Counted from the first letter of the stretch, positions 39,051 to 48,731 are shown. The stretch: DNA of 64,000 nt from Acidobacteriota bacterium (GCA_016700075.1 CP065000.1:868001-932000), one strand, 5' to 3'. Numbers and translations are program-made. The notes: generated by a model not told the origin, from the letters alone.

Positions 39051-40958
39051 GTGGAAATGAACGGACGATCGAGAGAACCTGGCGGCCTGAACGGCCGGGT
39101 GATCCGATTTGGCGAATTCGAGCTTGATCTTGCCGAAGAGAGTCTGCGGCGCGGCGGCGAGCCGCTGAATATCAACCATAGGATGTTCCAGGTCCTAGCC
39201 CTGCTCGTCGAACGCCGCGGCGAGATCGTCAGTAAGGACGAATTTTTTGAGCAGGTCTGGGCCGGCAGCCATGTCGAAGAGAACAACCTCACCGTCGCGA
39301 TCACCGGCCTTCGAAAGGCCCTCGGCGACGATGCCCGCCACGCCCGCTTTATCGAGAACGTCCCGCGCAAGGGCTACCGGTTCGTCACCGATATCGAGTA
39401 TGAAACTAAACCGGCGGTTGCCAAGTCCGTCGCGGTCCAAACCTCGGAGCGAAAAACGAATCCGTTTCGCCTCGGCCTCGTCTTTGCATTGTTTTTGCTG
39501 CTGGCAGGGGCTGCGGCTTATAGTTTCCGCACATTCGGGATACTCGGCGCCGCTCCGCGGACGATCGGATCGGTCGCGGTCCTTCCGTTCGAGATCTCCG
39601 ACCCCGAAGCAGAATATATTGCGGACGGACTGTCCGAGACCCTCGCAAATCGATTACGTGTTTTTCCGGGCCTGCGGGTGACCGACCAGCGGGCCGCATA
39701 CGAATACAAAGGTAAGACGTCGGACCCGATCGCGGTCGGCCGAGAGTTGGGCGTTGCCGCCGTCCTCACCGGACGCGTCGATAAGAGCGGTGACCAAATG
39801 ACGGTCTTTGCGGAGTTGACAGATGTCGCGGGCAGCTTCGTTATTTGGAACCGAGAGTTTCCGGGTTCCACTAATGACCTTCTTTCGCTTCAGAAGGAAC
39901 TTGCCGACTCGCTGACCGGTGTTGTGTTGCCGGCCGCATCTGAGGAGGAGCGTGCCAGGCGGGCTGTACGCACGACCTCAGACCCTGAGGCTTTTGACCT
40001 GTATATCCGCGGGCTTCATTTGTGGAACAAGCGGATAGATTCGGACATCGTCCGTTCGATCGAGCTCTTCCGTGCAGCGATCGATAAGGATCCTACGTTT
40101 GCAAAAGCGTACATCGCGCTGGCAAATGCATATTCGCTCGCGGAGTTGAGTGAACGCGGCATCTCGAATGAGGAACGTGCGAAACTCGCCATCGCAACCG
40201 CAGAGAAAGCACTCGAGATCGACGATACATTGGGCGAGGCATACTCGGCACGGGCTGTAAATAAGTGTTTTATCAATTGGGACTTGGCCGGTGCCGAGGC
40301 CGATTATCGGCGGGCACGCGCACTCAACCCCAACGACGCCATCACGCACCATTGGTATGCAGAACTTCTCGCGATGCACGGCCGATTCGACGAAAGCCTC
40401 GCGATGTACGAGCGGGCGATGGAGCTTGACCCGCTTTCCTCGCCGATACGGACCGACTATGCACTTACCTTCTATTACAAGAGAGATTACGATCGGGCGA
40501 TCGAATTGCTGAATAAAGAGAAGAACCTGCATCCGAATTACGCCCGGACATATCTCTTCCTTTCATATGTTTATCCCGAAAAAGGCATGTACGCCGAGGC
40601 TGTCGATGCTATGGAAACGCGGTTCGACATGATAAACAGCGCCGGTGGCGTGACGGCCGAATGGTATCAGGGCCATAAAGAGCGACTCGCAAAAATGCGT
40701 GCCTCGCTGCCGTCAGGCATACGCGGTTTTTGGGAAGGCACACGCATCGACGACCAAAACGAGCCCTATTTAACGGCCGTCGCATATGCGAAAATGGGTG
40801 AGAAGGAAAAGGCTTTCGAATTCCTCGAGCGGGCATTCGAGATACGCTACACCGGCATGGTCTGGCTCAAGGTCACGCCCGAACTCGACGATCTCCGTGT
40901 TGATCCGCGGTTCTCCGACCTACTCCGCCGCGTCGGGCTCGAACCCAAGATCGAATAG
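39051..40958 (+). CDS. Winged-helix transmembrane regulator with TolB-like and TPR domains
   Basis: 635 residues from GTG at 39051 (ATG at 39057 is equally possible). Residues 18-115 form an OmpR/PhoB-type winged helix (IRFGEFELDLAEESLRRGGE, FQVLALLVERRGEIVSKDEF, NNLTVAITGLRKALGDD, ENVPRKGYRFVTD). Residues about 140-158 are a membrane span (RLGLVFALFLLLAGAAAYSF). Residues about 173-300 resemble the N-terminal TolB-like domain found in adenylate-cyclase/CadC relatives (SVAVLPFEISDPEAEYIADG, GVAAVLTGRVDKSGDQM). TPRs follow to the end. It is a paralogue of 34921 and is likewise divergent from a surface-protein gene with the same C-terminal module, so it may regulate 36914 (inference). Confidence 0.85.
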   Translation: MEMNGRSREPGGLNGRVIRFGEFELDLAEESLRRGGEPLNINHRMFQVLALLVERRGEIVSKDEFFEQVWAGSHVEENNLTVAITGLRKALGDDARHARFIENVPRKGYRFVTDIEYETKPAVAKSVAVQTSERKTNPFRLGLVFALFLLLAGAAAYSFRTFGILGAAPRTIGSVAVLPFEISDPEAEYIADGLSETLANRLRVFPGLRVTDQRAAYEYKGKTSDPIAVGRELGVAAVLTGRVDKSGDQMTVFAELTDVAGSFVIWNREFPGSTNDLLSLQKELADSLTGVVLPAASEEERARRAVRTTSDPEAFDLYIRGLHLWNKRIDSDIVRSIELFRAAIDKDPTFAKAYIALANAYSLAELSERGISNEERAKLAIATAEKALEIDDTLGEAYSARAVNKCFINWDLAGAEADYRRARALNPNDAITHHWYAELLAMHGRFDESLAMYERAMELDPLSSPIRTDYALTFYYKRDYDRAIELLNKEKNLHPNYARTYLFLSYVYPEKGMYAEAVDAMETRFDMINSAGGVTAEWYQGHKERLAKMRASLPSGIRGFWEGTRIDDQNEPYLTAVAYAKMGEKEKAFEFLERAFEIRYTGMVWLKVTPELDDLRVDPRFSDLLRRVGLEPKIE

Positions 40959-41332
40959 TCTTCACAATCGAAGCTGAGCACAACTGACCGGGAATGGCGG
41001 ATCGATCTCGTGGTCTGCATGTTGCCGACTCCCGCGAGGGCTTCCGCAGCGGCACGCGGCGGCAGACGGCGGCAAAAGGAAACAATGCCCGGCCGCGCAG
41101 CGTGAGTAGATCACGCCTTGAAAACGTGCGGTCGCCCTGTCTGCACAGCGGCCCGTCTATTATCTGACCTTGTTACGTGATCCTGACGTGCAAACGGCAA
41201 TCGGCGACGGGCATTTTTTGCCCACCGCCGTGTGTAGCCGCGTATTGCCGCGGCCTATTTTTACAGTTTTTGTGTTAAATTTATGCCCTTTTTGAATCTT
41301 CTTCGGGCCTTTTAGAAGCGATTCCGAAAAAC
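40959..41332. other. 374-bp spacer without a gene
   Basis: No reading frame with coding character. GGGCATTTTTTGCCC (about 41210) and CCGCGTATTGCCGCGG (about 41238) are small hairpins. The last 70 bases are T-rich and may contain transcription-end signals for the two convergent genes. Confidence 0.5.
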
Positions 41333-41923
41333 TTAGCGTTTGACCAAGAAGACCTGTGTGAAATAGTACGATCCGTCTGACGCTATCGCGACGCCGACGG
41401 CGGATTCACGCCAGTTCGGGTCGAGCATGTTGCTCTTGTGCGACGATGAGTTGAGCCAAAGCTGCACGGCCTTTGCGACAGGATCTTGGTAGCCGCGGTT
41501 GTAAGCGATGTTCTCGCCGATCGCACGCCACTTACGAACGCCTTTCGCGTCGGCACGATCGCTGACCATCTTGTTGTCCAGGCCTCGATGGCTGAAGAAC
41601 CGAAATTCCGCCATATTCTGGGAATGCTCGCGAGCCACAGAAGCAATGTCCTCGTTCCACGTCAACGGCGAAAGCCCCATTTCTACGCGGGTACTGTTGA
41701 TCATCTCGAACGCGATACGCTCGACAGATCTCGTGTTAACGACAACGGCCGCCGCAACGTCAGATTCCTTTTCAGGCACTCGCCTCGGGCGAAATATCTC
41801 CTCGATGTCCTCAGCTTCGCCCAGCTTTACAGCCACGGGAGCCTGAAAACCGGTGTTCTGTGAAAATACCGCGGGTGTGAGCGCTAATGTTACAAGAAGA
41901 AGGGGAAAGAGTTTTTTGAGCAT
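41333..41923 (-). CDS. Secreted CAP/SCP-domain protein
   Basis: 196 residues from the ATG at 41923 (GAGGTCC just upstream). A signal peptide MLKKLFPLLLVTLALTPAVF ends near FSQ. After an acidic spacer, residues about 70-195 form a CAP/SCP/PR-1 domain: IAFEMINSTRVEMGLSPLTW, IASVAREHSQNMAEFRFFSH (the HSxxM motif), GENIAYN, and AVQLWLNSSSHKSNMLDPNW, the conserved WxxSxxHxxNML signature with its two histidines. Bacterial CAP proteins are exported, and few have a known activity. It is convergent with the winged-helix regulator and divergent from the copper ATPase. A secreted binding or defence role is only a guess. Confidence 0.88.
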   Translation of the reverse strand: MLKKLFPLLLVTLALTPAVFSQNTGFQAPVAVKLGEAEDIEEIFRPRRVPEKESDVAAAVVVNTRSVERIAFEMINSTRVEMGLSPLTWNEDIASVAREHSQNMAEFRFFSHRGLDNKMVSDRADAKGVRKWRAIGENIAYNRGYQDPVAKAVQLWLNSSSHKSNMLDPNWRESAVGVAIASDGSYYFTQVFLVKR

Positions 41924-42108
41924 CTGGACCTCACTTCGGCAGCCGGACGTTGCCCTGTTTTGCGGCATTCCAGGCTTTGCGCTCCCGACCGCGGTCGAGA
42001 TTGCCCTTTCGGATAAGGTGGTAAAACAAATCTGGTTCTACCGTCTAAATGAAATATCGAAAACAGGCGGCGTTCCTGAAAAATCCGCTATTGCTGTAAG
42101 ATTTCCGT

Positions 42109-44475
42109 ATGGCGACGCCCATTTCCATCGGCCGCAACAAAACCGACGACGAACCGCCGCAACCGCATCAAGACCCTGTCTGCAAAATGTGGGTCCTGCC
42201 CGAAACCGCCGCCGCTGAATTCGAATACGGCGGACAGACCTATTATTTCTGCATGCCCGAATGCAAAACGAAGTTCGCCGCAGAGCCGCAAAAATATCTT
42301 GACCCGTCACGATCAGGCGACGCAATGCCGCCCGCTGACGCAGGCGGTTCTGACGTCGAGTACACCTGCCCGATGCATCCGGAGATCGTGCAGATCGGCC
42401 CGGGTTCTTGCCCGATCTGCGGGATGGCGCTCGAGCCAAAGGAGATCAGCCTGGATGACCGGCCCGACCCCGAATACGCCGATATGAAGCGGCGTTTCGC
42501 GATCTCGGCCGTGTTGACAATGCCGGTATTCGTATTGGCGATGGCCGAGATGTTTCCTGCATTTCACTCGGTCGTGCCGCCGCGTGTTTCGATCTGGATA
42601 CAGTTCTTTTTGGCAACACCCGTCGTCCTGTGGGGCGGCTGGCCTTTCTTCGAAAGGGGCTGGGCATCCGTAAAGAACGTCAGCCCGAATATGTTCACGC
42701 TGATCGCGATAGGCACAGGAGCCGCACTGTTATACAGCTTCGCCGCTCTGTTCGCACCGGGTCTCCTTCCGGCAGCGATGCACGATCTGCACTCGGGCAT
42801 CGTCCCCGCGTATTTCGAGGCGGCCGCCTTGATCGTCACGCTTGTGTTGCTCGGCCAGGTACTTGAACTGCGGGCACGTTCGCAGACCTCGTCAGCGATC
42901 AAAGAACTGCTGCGGCTTGCACCCGAAACCGCGACCGTCGTATTCGATGACGGTTCGGAAGAAGTCGTCGACCTCCGTCACGTGGTGCAGGGCCAGACGC
43001 TTCGTGTAAAGGCGAACGAAAAGGTGCCGACCGATGGCGAGATCATAGACGGCGAGACCTCTATCGACGAATCGATGGTCACGGGCGAATCAATGCCCGT
43101 GAGCAAGACGGCGGGAGACAAAGTGATCGGCGGCACGCTCAACGGCAACCGCAGTTTTCTAATGCGTGCGGAAAGGGTCGGCAAAGAGACCCTGCTCGCA
43201 CAGATCGTAAAAATGGTCGGCGAAGCACAGCGTTCGCGTGCTCCGATCCAGCGTCTTGCGGATGCGGTCTCGGCATATTTTGTACCTGCCGTAATTGTGG
43301 TTGCGATCGTCGCGTTCGGCGTCTGGCTCGTGTTCGGCAGTCTGACCTATGCGATCGTCGCGGCAGTTTCGGTGCTGATAATCGCCTGTCCGTGTGCCCT
43401 TGGACTGGCAACCCCGATGTCGATAATGGTCGGAACCGGAGTCGGTGCAAAGAACGGCGTCCTGATAAAAAAAGCCGAAGCCCTCGAACTGCTCGAAGGC
43501 GTCGATACGATCGTCGTCGATAAGACCGGAACTCTGACGGAAGGAAGACCTATGGTAGGCTCGATCATTTTTGAACATCCGTACAACGAATCATCTCTGA
43601 TGAAATTCGCTGCCAGTGTCGAAAAGCTGAGCGAGCACCCGCTTGCTTCAGCAGTTGTTGCGAAAGCTGAACAGCTTGGAATTGAGATTGTCGAGGTCAC
43701 TGACTTTAAGTCAACGACCGGGAGCGGTGTCGAAGGCATCGTTGAAGGCAAGCACGTCATGATCGGCAAACGTTCGTTCCTGCCGCGATCTTCACGAGAT
43801 CAGATGGAACAACATGTTCACTATAATCTGCAAGACCCGATTGGATTCATCGAAGTCGCCGGGCAATCAATTCTCTACGCATCAATTGACGGCAAATTTG
43901 CAGGATTGATCGGCGTTTCTGACGCCATCAAACCATCCGCGAAAACCGCGATCGACGCGCTTCATAAACAAGGCATTGAGGTCGTAATGATGAGCGGTGA
44001 CAATCAGGCGACGGCTGATGCTGTAGCGAAAGAGCTTGGTATCGACCACGTCGTTGCCGAGGTGATGCCGCAGGAAAAGGCCGCGAAGGTGAAAGAGCTG
44101 CAGCAACAAGGCACGCGCGTGGCGATGGCCGGCGATGGCGTTAACGACGCACCGGCCTTGGCACAGGCTGACGTAGGTATTGCCTTCGCGAGCGGCACCG
44201 ATGTGGCGATCGAATCGGCAGACATCACCTTATTAAAACCCGATCTCGACGGTATCCTGAAAGCACGAAACCTAAGCCGAAACACGATGAAGAACATCCG
44301 CCAAAATCTGTTCTTCGCCTTCGCTTACAACATCATTGGCGTACCGATAGCCGCCGGTGTTCTGTTCCCGGTGTTTGGCTTGCTGCTGTCGCCGATGATA
44401 GCAAGTGCCGCGATGACGTTCAGCTCGGTCTCGGTCATCGCTAATGCCCTCCGGCTAAGGAACCAAAAAATTTAG
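42109..44475 (+). CDS. copA: Copper-type P1B ATPase with YHS and heavy-metal-binding N-terminus
   Basis: Cation pump of 788 residues. The N-terminus has a YHS domain (about residues 23-65, PVCKMWVLPETAAAEFEYGG with FCMPECKTKF) and a heavy-metal-binding domain with YTCPMHPEIV and SCPICGMALEP (about 83-108), instead of a classic HMA domain. Then the P1B core: CPC motif IIACPCALGLATP in TM6, phosphorylation loop DKTGTLTEG, HP motif SEHPLASAV, GDGVNDAPALAQADVGIAF, and TM7-8 residues YNIIGVPIAAG and SSVSVIANALRL as in P1B-1 Cu(+) exporters. The linker between the two N-terminal domains (MPPADAGGSD) is encoded by an intergenic-type repeat. The stop TAG belongs to another repeat. Cu(I) export is likely; silver is possible. 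Confidence 0.93.
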   Translation: MATPISIGRNKTDDEPPQPHQDPVCKMWVLPETAAAEFEYGGQTYYFCMPECKTKFAAEPQKYLDPSRSGDAMPPADAGGSDVEYTCPMHPEIVQIGPGSCPICGMALEPKEISLDDRPDPEYADMKRRFAISAVLTMPVFVLAMAEMFPAFHSVVPPRVSIWIQFFLATPVVLWGGWPFFERGWASVKNVSPNMFTLIAIGTGAALLYSFAALFAPGLLPAAMHDLHSGIVPAYFEAAALIVTLVLLGQVLELRARSQTSSAIKELLRLAPETATVVFDDGSEEVVDLRHVVQGQTLRVKANEKVPTDGEIIDGETSIDESMVTGESMPVSKTAGDKVIGGTLNGNRSFLMRAERVGKETLLAQIVKMVGEAQRSRAPIQRLADAVSAYFVPAVIVVAIVAFGVWLVFGSLTYAIVAAVSVLIIACPCALGLATPMSIMVGTGVGAKNGVLIKKAEALELLEGVDTIVVDKTGTLTEGRPMVGSIIFEHPYNESSLMKFAASVEKLSEHPLASAVVAKAEQLGIEIVEVTDFKSTTGSGVEGIVEGKHVMIGKRSFLPRSSRDQMEQHVHYNLQDPIGFIEVAGQSILYASIDGKFAGLIGVSDAIKPSAKTAIDALHKQGIEVVMMSGDNQATADAVAKELGIDHVVAEVMPQEKAAKVKELQQQGTRVAMAGDGVNDAPALAQADVGIAFASGTDVAIESADITLLKPDLDGILKARNLSRNTMKNIRQNLFFAFAYNIIGVPIAAGVLFPVFGLLLSPMIASAAMTFSSVSVIANALRLRNQKI
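42326..42353. repeat. Palindrome CCGCCxGC...GCxGGCGGTTCTGAC, copy 3, inside copA
   Basis: TGCCGCCCGCTGACGCAGGC then GGTTCTGAC within the copA reading frame. It matches the intergenic copies at 20285 and 20347 in both arms and in the trailing GGTTCTGAC. It is in frame and encodes MPPADAGGSD in a domain linker. Confidence 0.6.
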
Positions 44476-44552
44476 CCACTGAGATCACAGAGTGCACAGA
44501 GACGACGATCTTGATCCTGAAAACTCTGTGCCCTCTGTGTACTCTGTGGTAA
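44473..44552. repeat. Intergenic inverted repeat (TAGCCACxGAG type), copy 2
   Basis: TAGCCACTGAGATCACAGAG at 44473 and the downstream TACTCTGTGGTA (about 44540-44551) are imperfect inverted arms; CACAGAG/CTCTGTG units are repeated inside. The TAG is the copA stop codon, as at 2601. It fills the gap between copA and iaaA. Confidence 0.6.
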
Positions 44553-44562
44553 GTTTTACTGT

Positions 44563-45474
44563 ATGACAAGAACGGCGTTGGCGATACATGGCGGGGCGGG
44601 AACGATACTTCGTTCGCAGATGACGCCTGATCTCGAAGCGGAATACCGCGGCGGCCTGGAAAACGCTCTGCGGGCAAGTTGGGAGATCCTGGAGAAAGGT
44701 GGATCGTCGCTCGATGCCGTTGAAGCTGCCGTGGTGTCACTCGAGGACTTTCCCTTGTTCAACGCGGGCCGGGGATCGGTTTTTACTCACGGTGGCCGTC
44801 AGGAAATGGACGCTTCGATCATGGATGGCCGAAGCCTGAAGGCCGGAGCCGTTGCGGCGGTCAGGAACATCAGAAACCCCATCAAACTCGCTCGATTAGT
44901 GATGGAACGCACAGAGCATATCCTGCTTTCGGGCGACGGAGCGGCAGATTTTGCCGCATCTGTCGGTATCGAGACCGCTCCAGATGAATACTTTTTTACC
45001 GAACACCGATGGCTACAGTATCAGGAAGCACTCGCCGCCGGCCGTGTGCAGCTAGATCATTCCAAACCGATCGGAACGGTCGGCGCGGTCGCCTGTGACG
45101 CAAACGGCAACCTTGCGGCGGCGACATCGACGGGCGGAATGACCAACAAGAAGTTCGGCCGTGTGGGCGATACCCCGCTGATCGGTGCGGGAACATTTGC
45201 CGACGACACATGTGCAGTCTCATGCACAGGCCACGGAGAGTATTTTATGTTGGGAGTGTCCGCATTTGACGTGGCGGCACGCATGAAATACAAGAGACTT
45301 TCGTTAGAGGACGCTGCTCGCGAGACGATCGAGCGACAATCCGAGATCAATGGCGAGGGCGGTCTGATCGCGGTGGACAACGAGGGCAATATAACGCTGC
45401 CCTTCAATTCCGATGGCATGTATCGCGGGTATATTGATGGCGACAGACCCGTAACTGCTATCTATTCAGACTGA
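44563..45474 (+). CDS. iaaA: Isoaspartyl peptidase / plant-type asparaginase
   Basis: Ntn-hydrolase of 303 residues that cleaves beta-aspartyl dipeptides and asparagine. Seen: the N-terminal ALAIHGGAGT, AVEAAVVSLEDFPLFNAGRG with the sodium-loop region, EMDASIMDG, and the autocleavage site IGTVGAVACDANGNLAAATS, where Thr172 becomes the new N-terminus and nucleophile; STGGMTNKKFGRVGDTPLIG and STGHGE-like CTGHGEYF follow. It is convergent with the cphA-orf209 transcript and overlaps the end of orf209 by 13 bases. Beta-Asp-Arg released by cyanophycinase is the natural substrate in cyanophycin users, which fits this neighbourhood. Confidence 0.93.
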   Translation: MTRTALAIHGGAGTILRSQMTPDLEAEYRGGLENALRASWEILEKGGSSLDAVEAAVVSLEDFPLFNAGRGSVFTHGGRQEMDASIMDGRSLKAGAVAAVRNIRNPIKLARLVMERTEHILLSGDGAADFAASVGIETAPDEYFFTEHRWLQYQEALAAGRVQLDHSKPIGTVGAVACDANGNLAAATSTGGMTNKKFGRVGDTPLIGAGTFADDTCAVSCTGHGEYFMLGVSAFDVAARMKYKRLSLEDAARETIERQSEINGEGGLIAVDNEGNITLPFNSDGMYRGYIDGDRPVTAIYSD

Positions 45475-46091
45475 CCGGAATAGTGTTGCAATAGAAAGGT
45501 CATAATCTGAAAACCCGCTGCGATGACGCGGCCGCCCATCGGATCCTGCGTCAAGGCTTCGAACGGCCCTTCACCAAAATATAGGCCATCGGAAACGAGA
45601 AAGGTGAGTCGTGCATTGCCATTGGCAGGCGGATCAAGTCGTTGGCCATCCCAAGGGCCGATCTGTGAAACCACGCTTATCGAAGCATCAAGCAATTCTC
45701 CCACCAAGGCATCAGAATACTCGGTACGAGAATCCCACACGAACAGAGAGCCCGAATGATTTATATATCTGATGGTACCGTCGGCGTATGCAGCTAACGC
45801 ATCAAGACCAGTTTCCATCCCAACCTCGATAACTGTACCAAAAAGCAGTTTGTCCGTTATCGGCTGCCCGATCTCCCGCAGCCTCAGTGCCGCTAAGGCA
45901 CGCGTCCGAGCCTCTGACCAATCAGCATAGACGATGGTCCGTATTTCGTCTGCGTTTGCCCGTCTGTCAAAAAGTTCCTTCCACGGCGAGGCGGAAATGT
46001 CGCCGTCCGCGGGGCGAAAAAGCTCCAGATCGTCGCAAAAGAGGAGATCATAGATCTTATTGATGGATGCATCCGGATAAGGAGTGATCAT
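45462..46091 (-). CDS. Conserved-looking unknown protein coupled to cphA
   Basis: 209 residues; I do not recognise a family. No signal peptide or membrane span. It is acidic, with an alpha/beta look: NKIYDLLFCDDLELFRPADG, IRTIVYADWSEARTRALAAL, a Gly-rich core LLFGTVIEVGMETGLDALAA, and YINHSGSLFVWDSRTEYSDA. Its ATG follows the cphA TAA with no base between (TAAATG), so it should be translated with cphA. That position inside a complete cyanophycin set suggests a part in cyanophycin synthesis or granule handling (inference). The 3' end overlaps the iaaA 3' end by 13 bases on the opposite strand. Confidence 0.75.
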   Translation of the reverse strand: MITPYPDASINKIYDLLFCDDLELFRPADGDISASPWKELFDRRANADEIRTIVYADWSEARTRALAALRLREIGQPITDKLLFGTVIEVGMETGLDALAAYADGTIRYINHSGSLFVWDSRTEYSDALVGELLDASISVVSQIGPWDGQRLDPPANGNARLTFLVSDGLYFGEGPFEALTQDPMGGRVIAAGFQIMTFLLQHYSGQSE

Positions 46092-48731
46092 TTATTTCGT
46101 CTTCCCTTCATTGAGCATGTCGCGGTATTCCTGAACGAATGCGATGTCGTCCGGCACCCGATCTGCCAACGTCACTACAAGTTCGCCTTTCCGTCCATAT
46201 TTTATCGCGTGATGGATGGCGTCGCGGCTTTCCGGAATTATCCTGACAGCCGGATCCTTCTTTGACTTTGCGATCCCCTTATTCAGCAGCTCGTATGTCT
46301 GCTGCTCGTCCCGTCCACGCAGATAGTGGCCGCGGCGTATTACGATGCGGTCAAAGGTCTGACCCGCGACCTGTCCGAATTCGACTATATCCTCGTCGCG
46401 GCGGTCACCGGTTCCGTTAATGACACATGTGCGATATTTATGTGGGAGCTTTCCGATGAACGAGGCTAAACCTCTAAGCCCGGCCGGGTTATGGGCATAG
46501 TCCATTAGTACAGTTACATCGCCAACCTCGACGAAATTGAGACGTCCCGGTGTCTGTGCGGTACCGGCATTGAATGTCGTCAGCCCAACGCGGAGGTCCT
46601 CCAATGAAACACCGTGGACAAAACATGCAAGTGTCGCCGCGAGAACGTTCTGGATCATGAACTCGGCACGTCCGCCATAGGTCAACGGAATATTTGTCAC
46701 CTTTTCAACGCGGACCTTCCACTTGCCTTTCAGTATTGTTACGTAGCCATTCTCATACACACAAGAAACGCGCCCACGTTCAGCTCGCTTTTTGATGTTC
46801 GGGTCGTTCTCGTCCATTGAAAAACAAACGACCGTTCCGTCGCAGAGCTCTTTCATCGCGTAAACTAGCGGATCTTGTGCGTTCAAAACGGCAAACCCTT
46901 TCCTTGAAACAGCACGCGGAATGACGGATTTCACACGCGCGAGGTCTTCCAACGTGTTAACGTCTTTAAGCCCAAGATGATCGGCGGCCACATTCAGCAC
47001 AACCCCTACGTCACAATGATCGAATCCCAATCCCGAGCGAATGATGCCGCCGCGTGCTGTTTCGAGCACGGCAACATCGACGGTCGGGTCTTTCAGCACA
47101 AGCTGTGCGGATACGGGGCCTGTATTGTCGCCCGCCGTGATCTGCTGGTTGCCGATGTATGTGCCGTCGGTTGTGGTAAAGCCTACCGTTCGGCCGCTGT
47201 TTTTCAAGATGTGTGCAATTAGACGCGAGGTCGTTGTCTTCCCGTTAGTTCCGGTAATGGCAAATATAGGAATTCTCGACGGAGTGCCCGGCGGAAATAG
47301 CATATCAATGACATGTTCTGCGACATTTCTGCCAATGCCTTCACTCGGAGCAAGATGCATTCGGAATCCGGGAGCTGCGTTAACCTCGATGATGCCACCG
47401 CCGTTCTGAGCGAGCGGCTCACTCACATTCGGAGCGATAACGTCAATACCTGCAACATCTAGACCTATTATCTTCGCAATGCGCTCGAACAAAAACAAGT
47501 TTTCCGGATGCACTTCATCCGTACAGTCGATCGCGGTGCCGCCTGTTGAAATATTGGCGGTTGTCTTCAGGTGAAGAACCTCGCCTTTTTTGAGCTTAGT
47601 ATCGAGGGTGTATCCTGCCTTCGCGATACATCGTTGGGTCTGATTATCCACGTCGATCTGAGTTAGAACATTTTCGTGACCATAACCGCGCCGAGGATCC
47701 AAATTGATAATATCGATAAGCTCTTGGATAGTGTGTTTTCCATCGCCAACCACGTGTGCGGGAACACGTTCAGCGACAGCGATAAGGCGGTTGTTGACGA
47801 CCAATGCTCTGAAATCCGAGCCCGTCAGCTGCTGCTCGACGATCACCCAACGAGAATATTCCTTTGCTTTTTCCCACGCGATCTTCGCCTCATCGAGATT
47901 GCGTATGCCGACGGTCGCACCTTTGCCGTGATTACCGTCAAGTGGTTTAATTACAGCAGGATAGCTAACTCTTTCTAAAGTGTCTTCTAGGTCGTCGATC
48001 TCACGGATACGATATCCTTTGGGCACCGGCACGCCCATATCGCCGAGCAGTTTCTTAGTTGCGCTTTTATCTCCGGCGATATCGACAGAGATCATGTTCG
48101 TATTAACGGTCGTCGTCGCCTGAATGCGCTTCTGATTAACGCCGTAACCAAGCTGCACAAGTGATTGATCGTTCAGGCGAATATACGGAATTCCCCGGCT
48201 CTCGGCTTCCTCAACGAGCGATCCGGTCGACGGCCCAAATCGCACATCTTCTCTGATCTCACGCATTCGGCGGATGTCAGCCGCCAGTTCCGTCTTTATC
48301 TCATCGATCGGGCGCTTCTCAGCGAGGTCCAGCCAAAGCCTGACAGCAGCCCGGCCGGCAAATCGGCCTACCTCTTCCTCCACGTAACTGAAGACTACGT
48401 TATAGACGCCTTTTTCACCTGTTTCGCGTGTACGGCCGTAGCCGGTGTCCATACCTGCAAGCGTCTGCAATTCAAGGGCGAAATGCTCGATCGCGTGGCC
48501 GGCCCACGTACCTTCCCGGACCCGCCTTAGAAAACCGCCCTCTTCTCCGTAACTGCAGCCATGGGTCGATAGCGACGGCATTGCATCCACCATACGCTCG
48601 TAAAAGTACTTGATCTTGTTCGTCGGCTTTCGCTCGAACGCGCCGATATCAAGCCGCATTATGATCAGCTTTTTCCAATAGCCGCTCCAATAGTTAGGCC
48701 CGCGTAGTGTGCGAATTTCGAGTATTTCCAT
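46092..48731 (-). CDS. cphA: Cyanophycin synthetase
   Basis: Makes cyanophycin (multi-L-arginyl-poly-L-aspartate), a nitrogen and carbon reserve, from Asp, Arg and ATP. 879 residues, full length for CphA1. Seen: the diagnostic N-terminus EIRTLRGPNYWSGYWKKLI, the N domain with HGCSYGEEGGFLRRV; an ATP-grasp domain (VIKPLDGNHGKGATVGI, EVNAAPGFRMHLAPSEG); and a Mur-ligase-like domain with Walker A ITGTNGKTTTSRLIAHIL and DYAHNPAGL. All three modules are intact, so both Asp addition and Arg addition should work. Order on the minus strand: cphB, cphA, orf209. Outside cyanobacteria this gene is scattered among heterotrophs. Confidence 0.96.
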   Translation of the reverse strand: MEILEIRTLRGPNYWSGYWKKLIIMRLDIGAFERKPTNKIKYFYERMVDAMPSLSTHGCSYGEEGGFLRRVREGTWAGHAIEHFALELQTLAGMDTGYGRTRETGEKGVYNVVFSYVEEEVGRFAGRAAVRLWLDLAEKRPIDEIKTELAADIRRMREIREDVRFGPSTGSLVEEAESRGIPYIRLNDQSLVQLGYGVNQKRIQATTTVNTNMISVDIAGDKSATKKLLGDMGVPVPKGYRIREIDDLEDTLERVSYPAVIKPLDGNHGKGATVGIRNLDEAKIAWEKAKEYSRWVIVEQQLTGSDFRALVVNNRLIAVAERVPAHVVGDGKHTIQELIDIINLDPRRGYGHENVLTQIDVDNQTQRCIAKAGYTLDTKLKKGEVLHLKTTANISTGGTAIDCTDEVHPENLFLFERIAKIIGLDVAGIDVIAPNVSEPLAQNGGGIIEVNAAPGFRMHLAPSEGIGRNVAEHVIDMLFPPGTPSRIPIFAITGTNGKTTTSRLIAHILKNSGRTVGFTTTDGTYIGNQQITAGDNTGPVSAQLVLKDPTVDVAVLETARGGIIRSGLGFDHCDVGVVLNVAADHLGLKDVNTLEDLARVKSVIPRAVSRKGFAVLNAQDPLVYAMKELCDGTVVCFSMDENDPNIKKRAERGRVSCVYENGYVTILKGKWKVRVEKVTNIPLTYGGRAEFMIQNVLAATLACFVHGVSLEDLRVGLTTFNAGTAQTPGRLNFVEVGDVTVLMDYAHNPAGLRGLASFIGKLPHKYRTCVINGTGDRRDEDIVEFGQVAGQTFDRIVIRRGHYLRGRDEQQTYELLNKGIAKSKKDPAVRIIPESRDAIHHAIKYGRKGELVVTLADRVPDDIAFVQEYRDMLNEGKTK

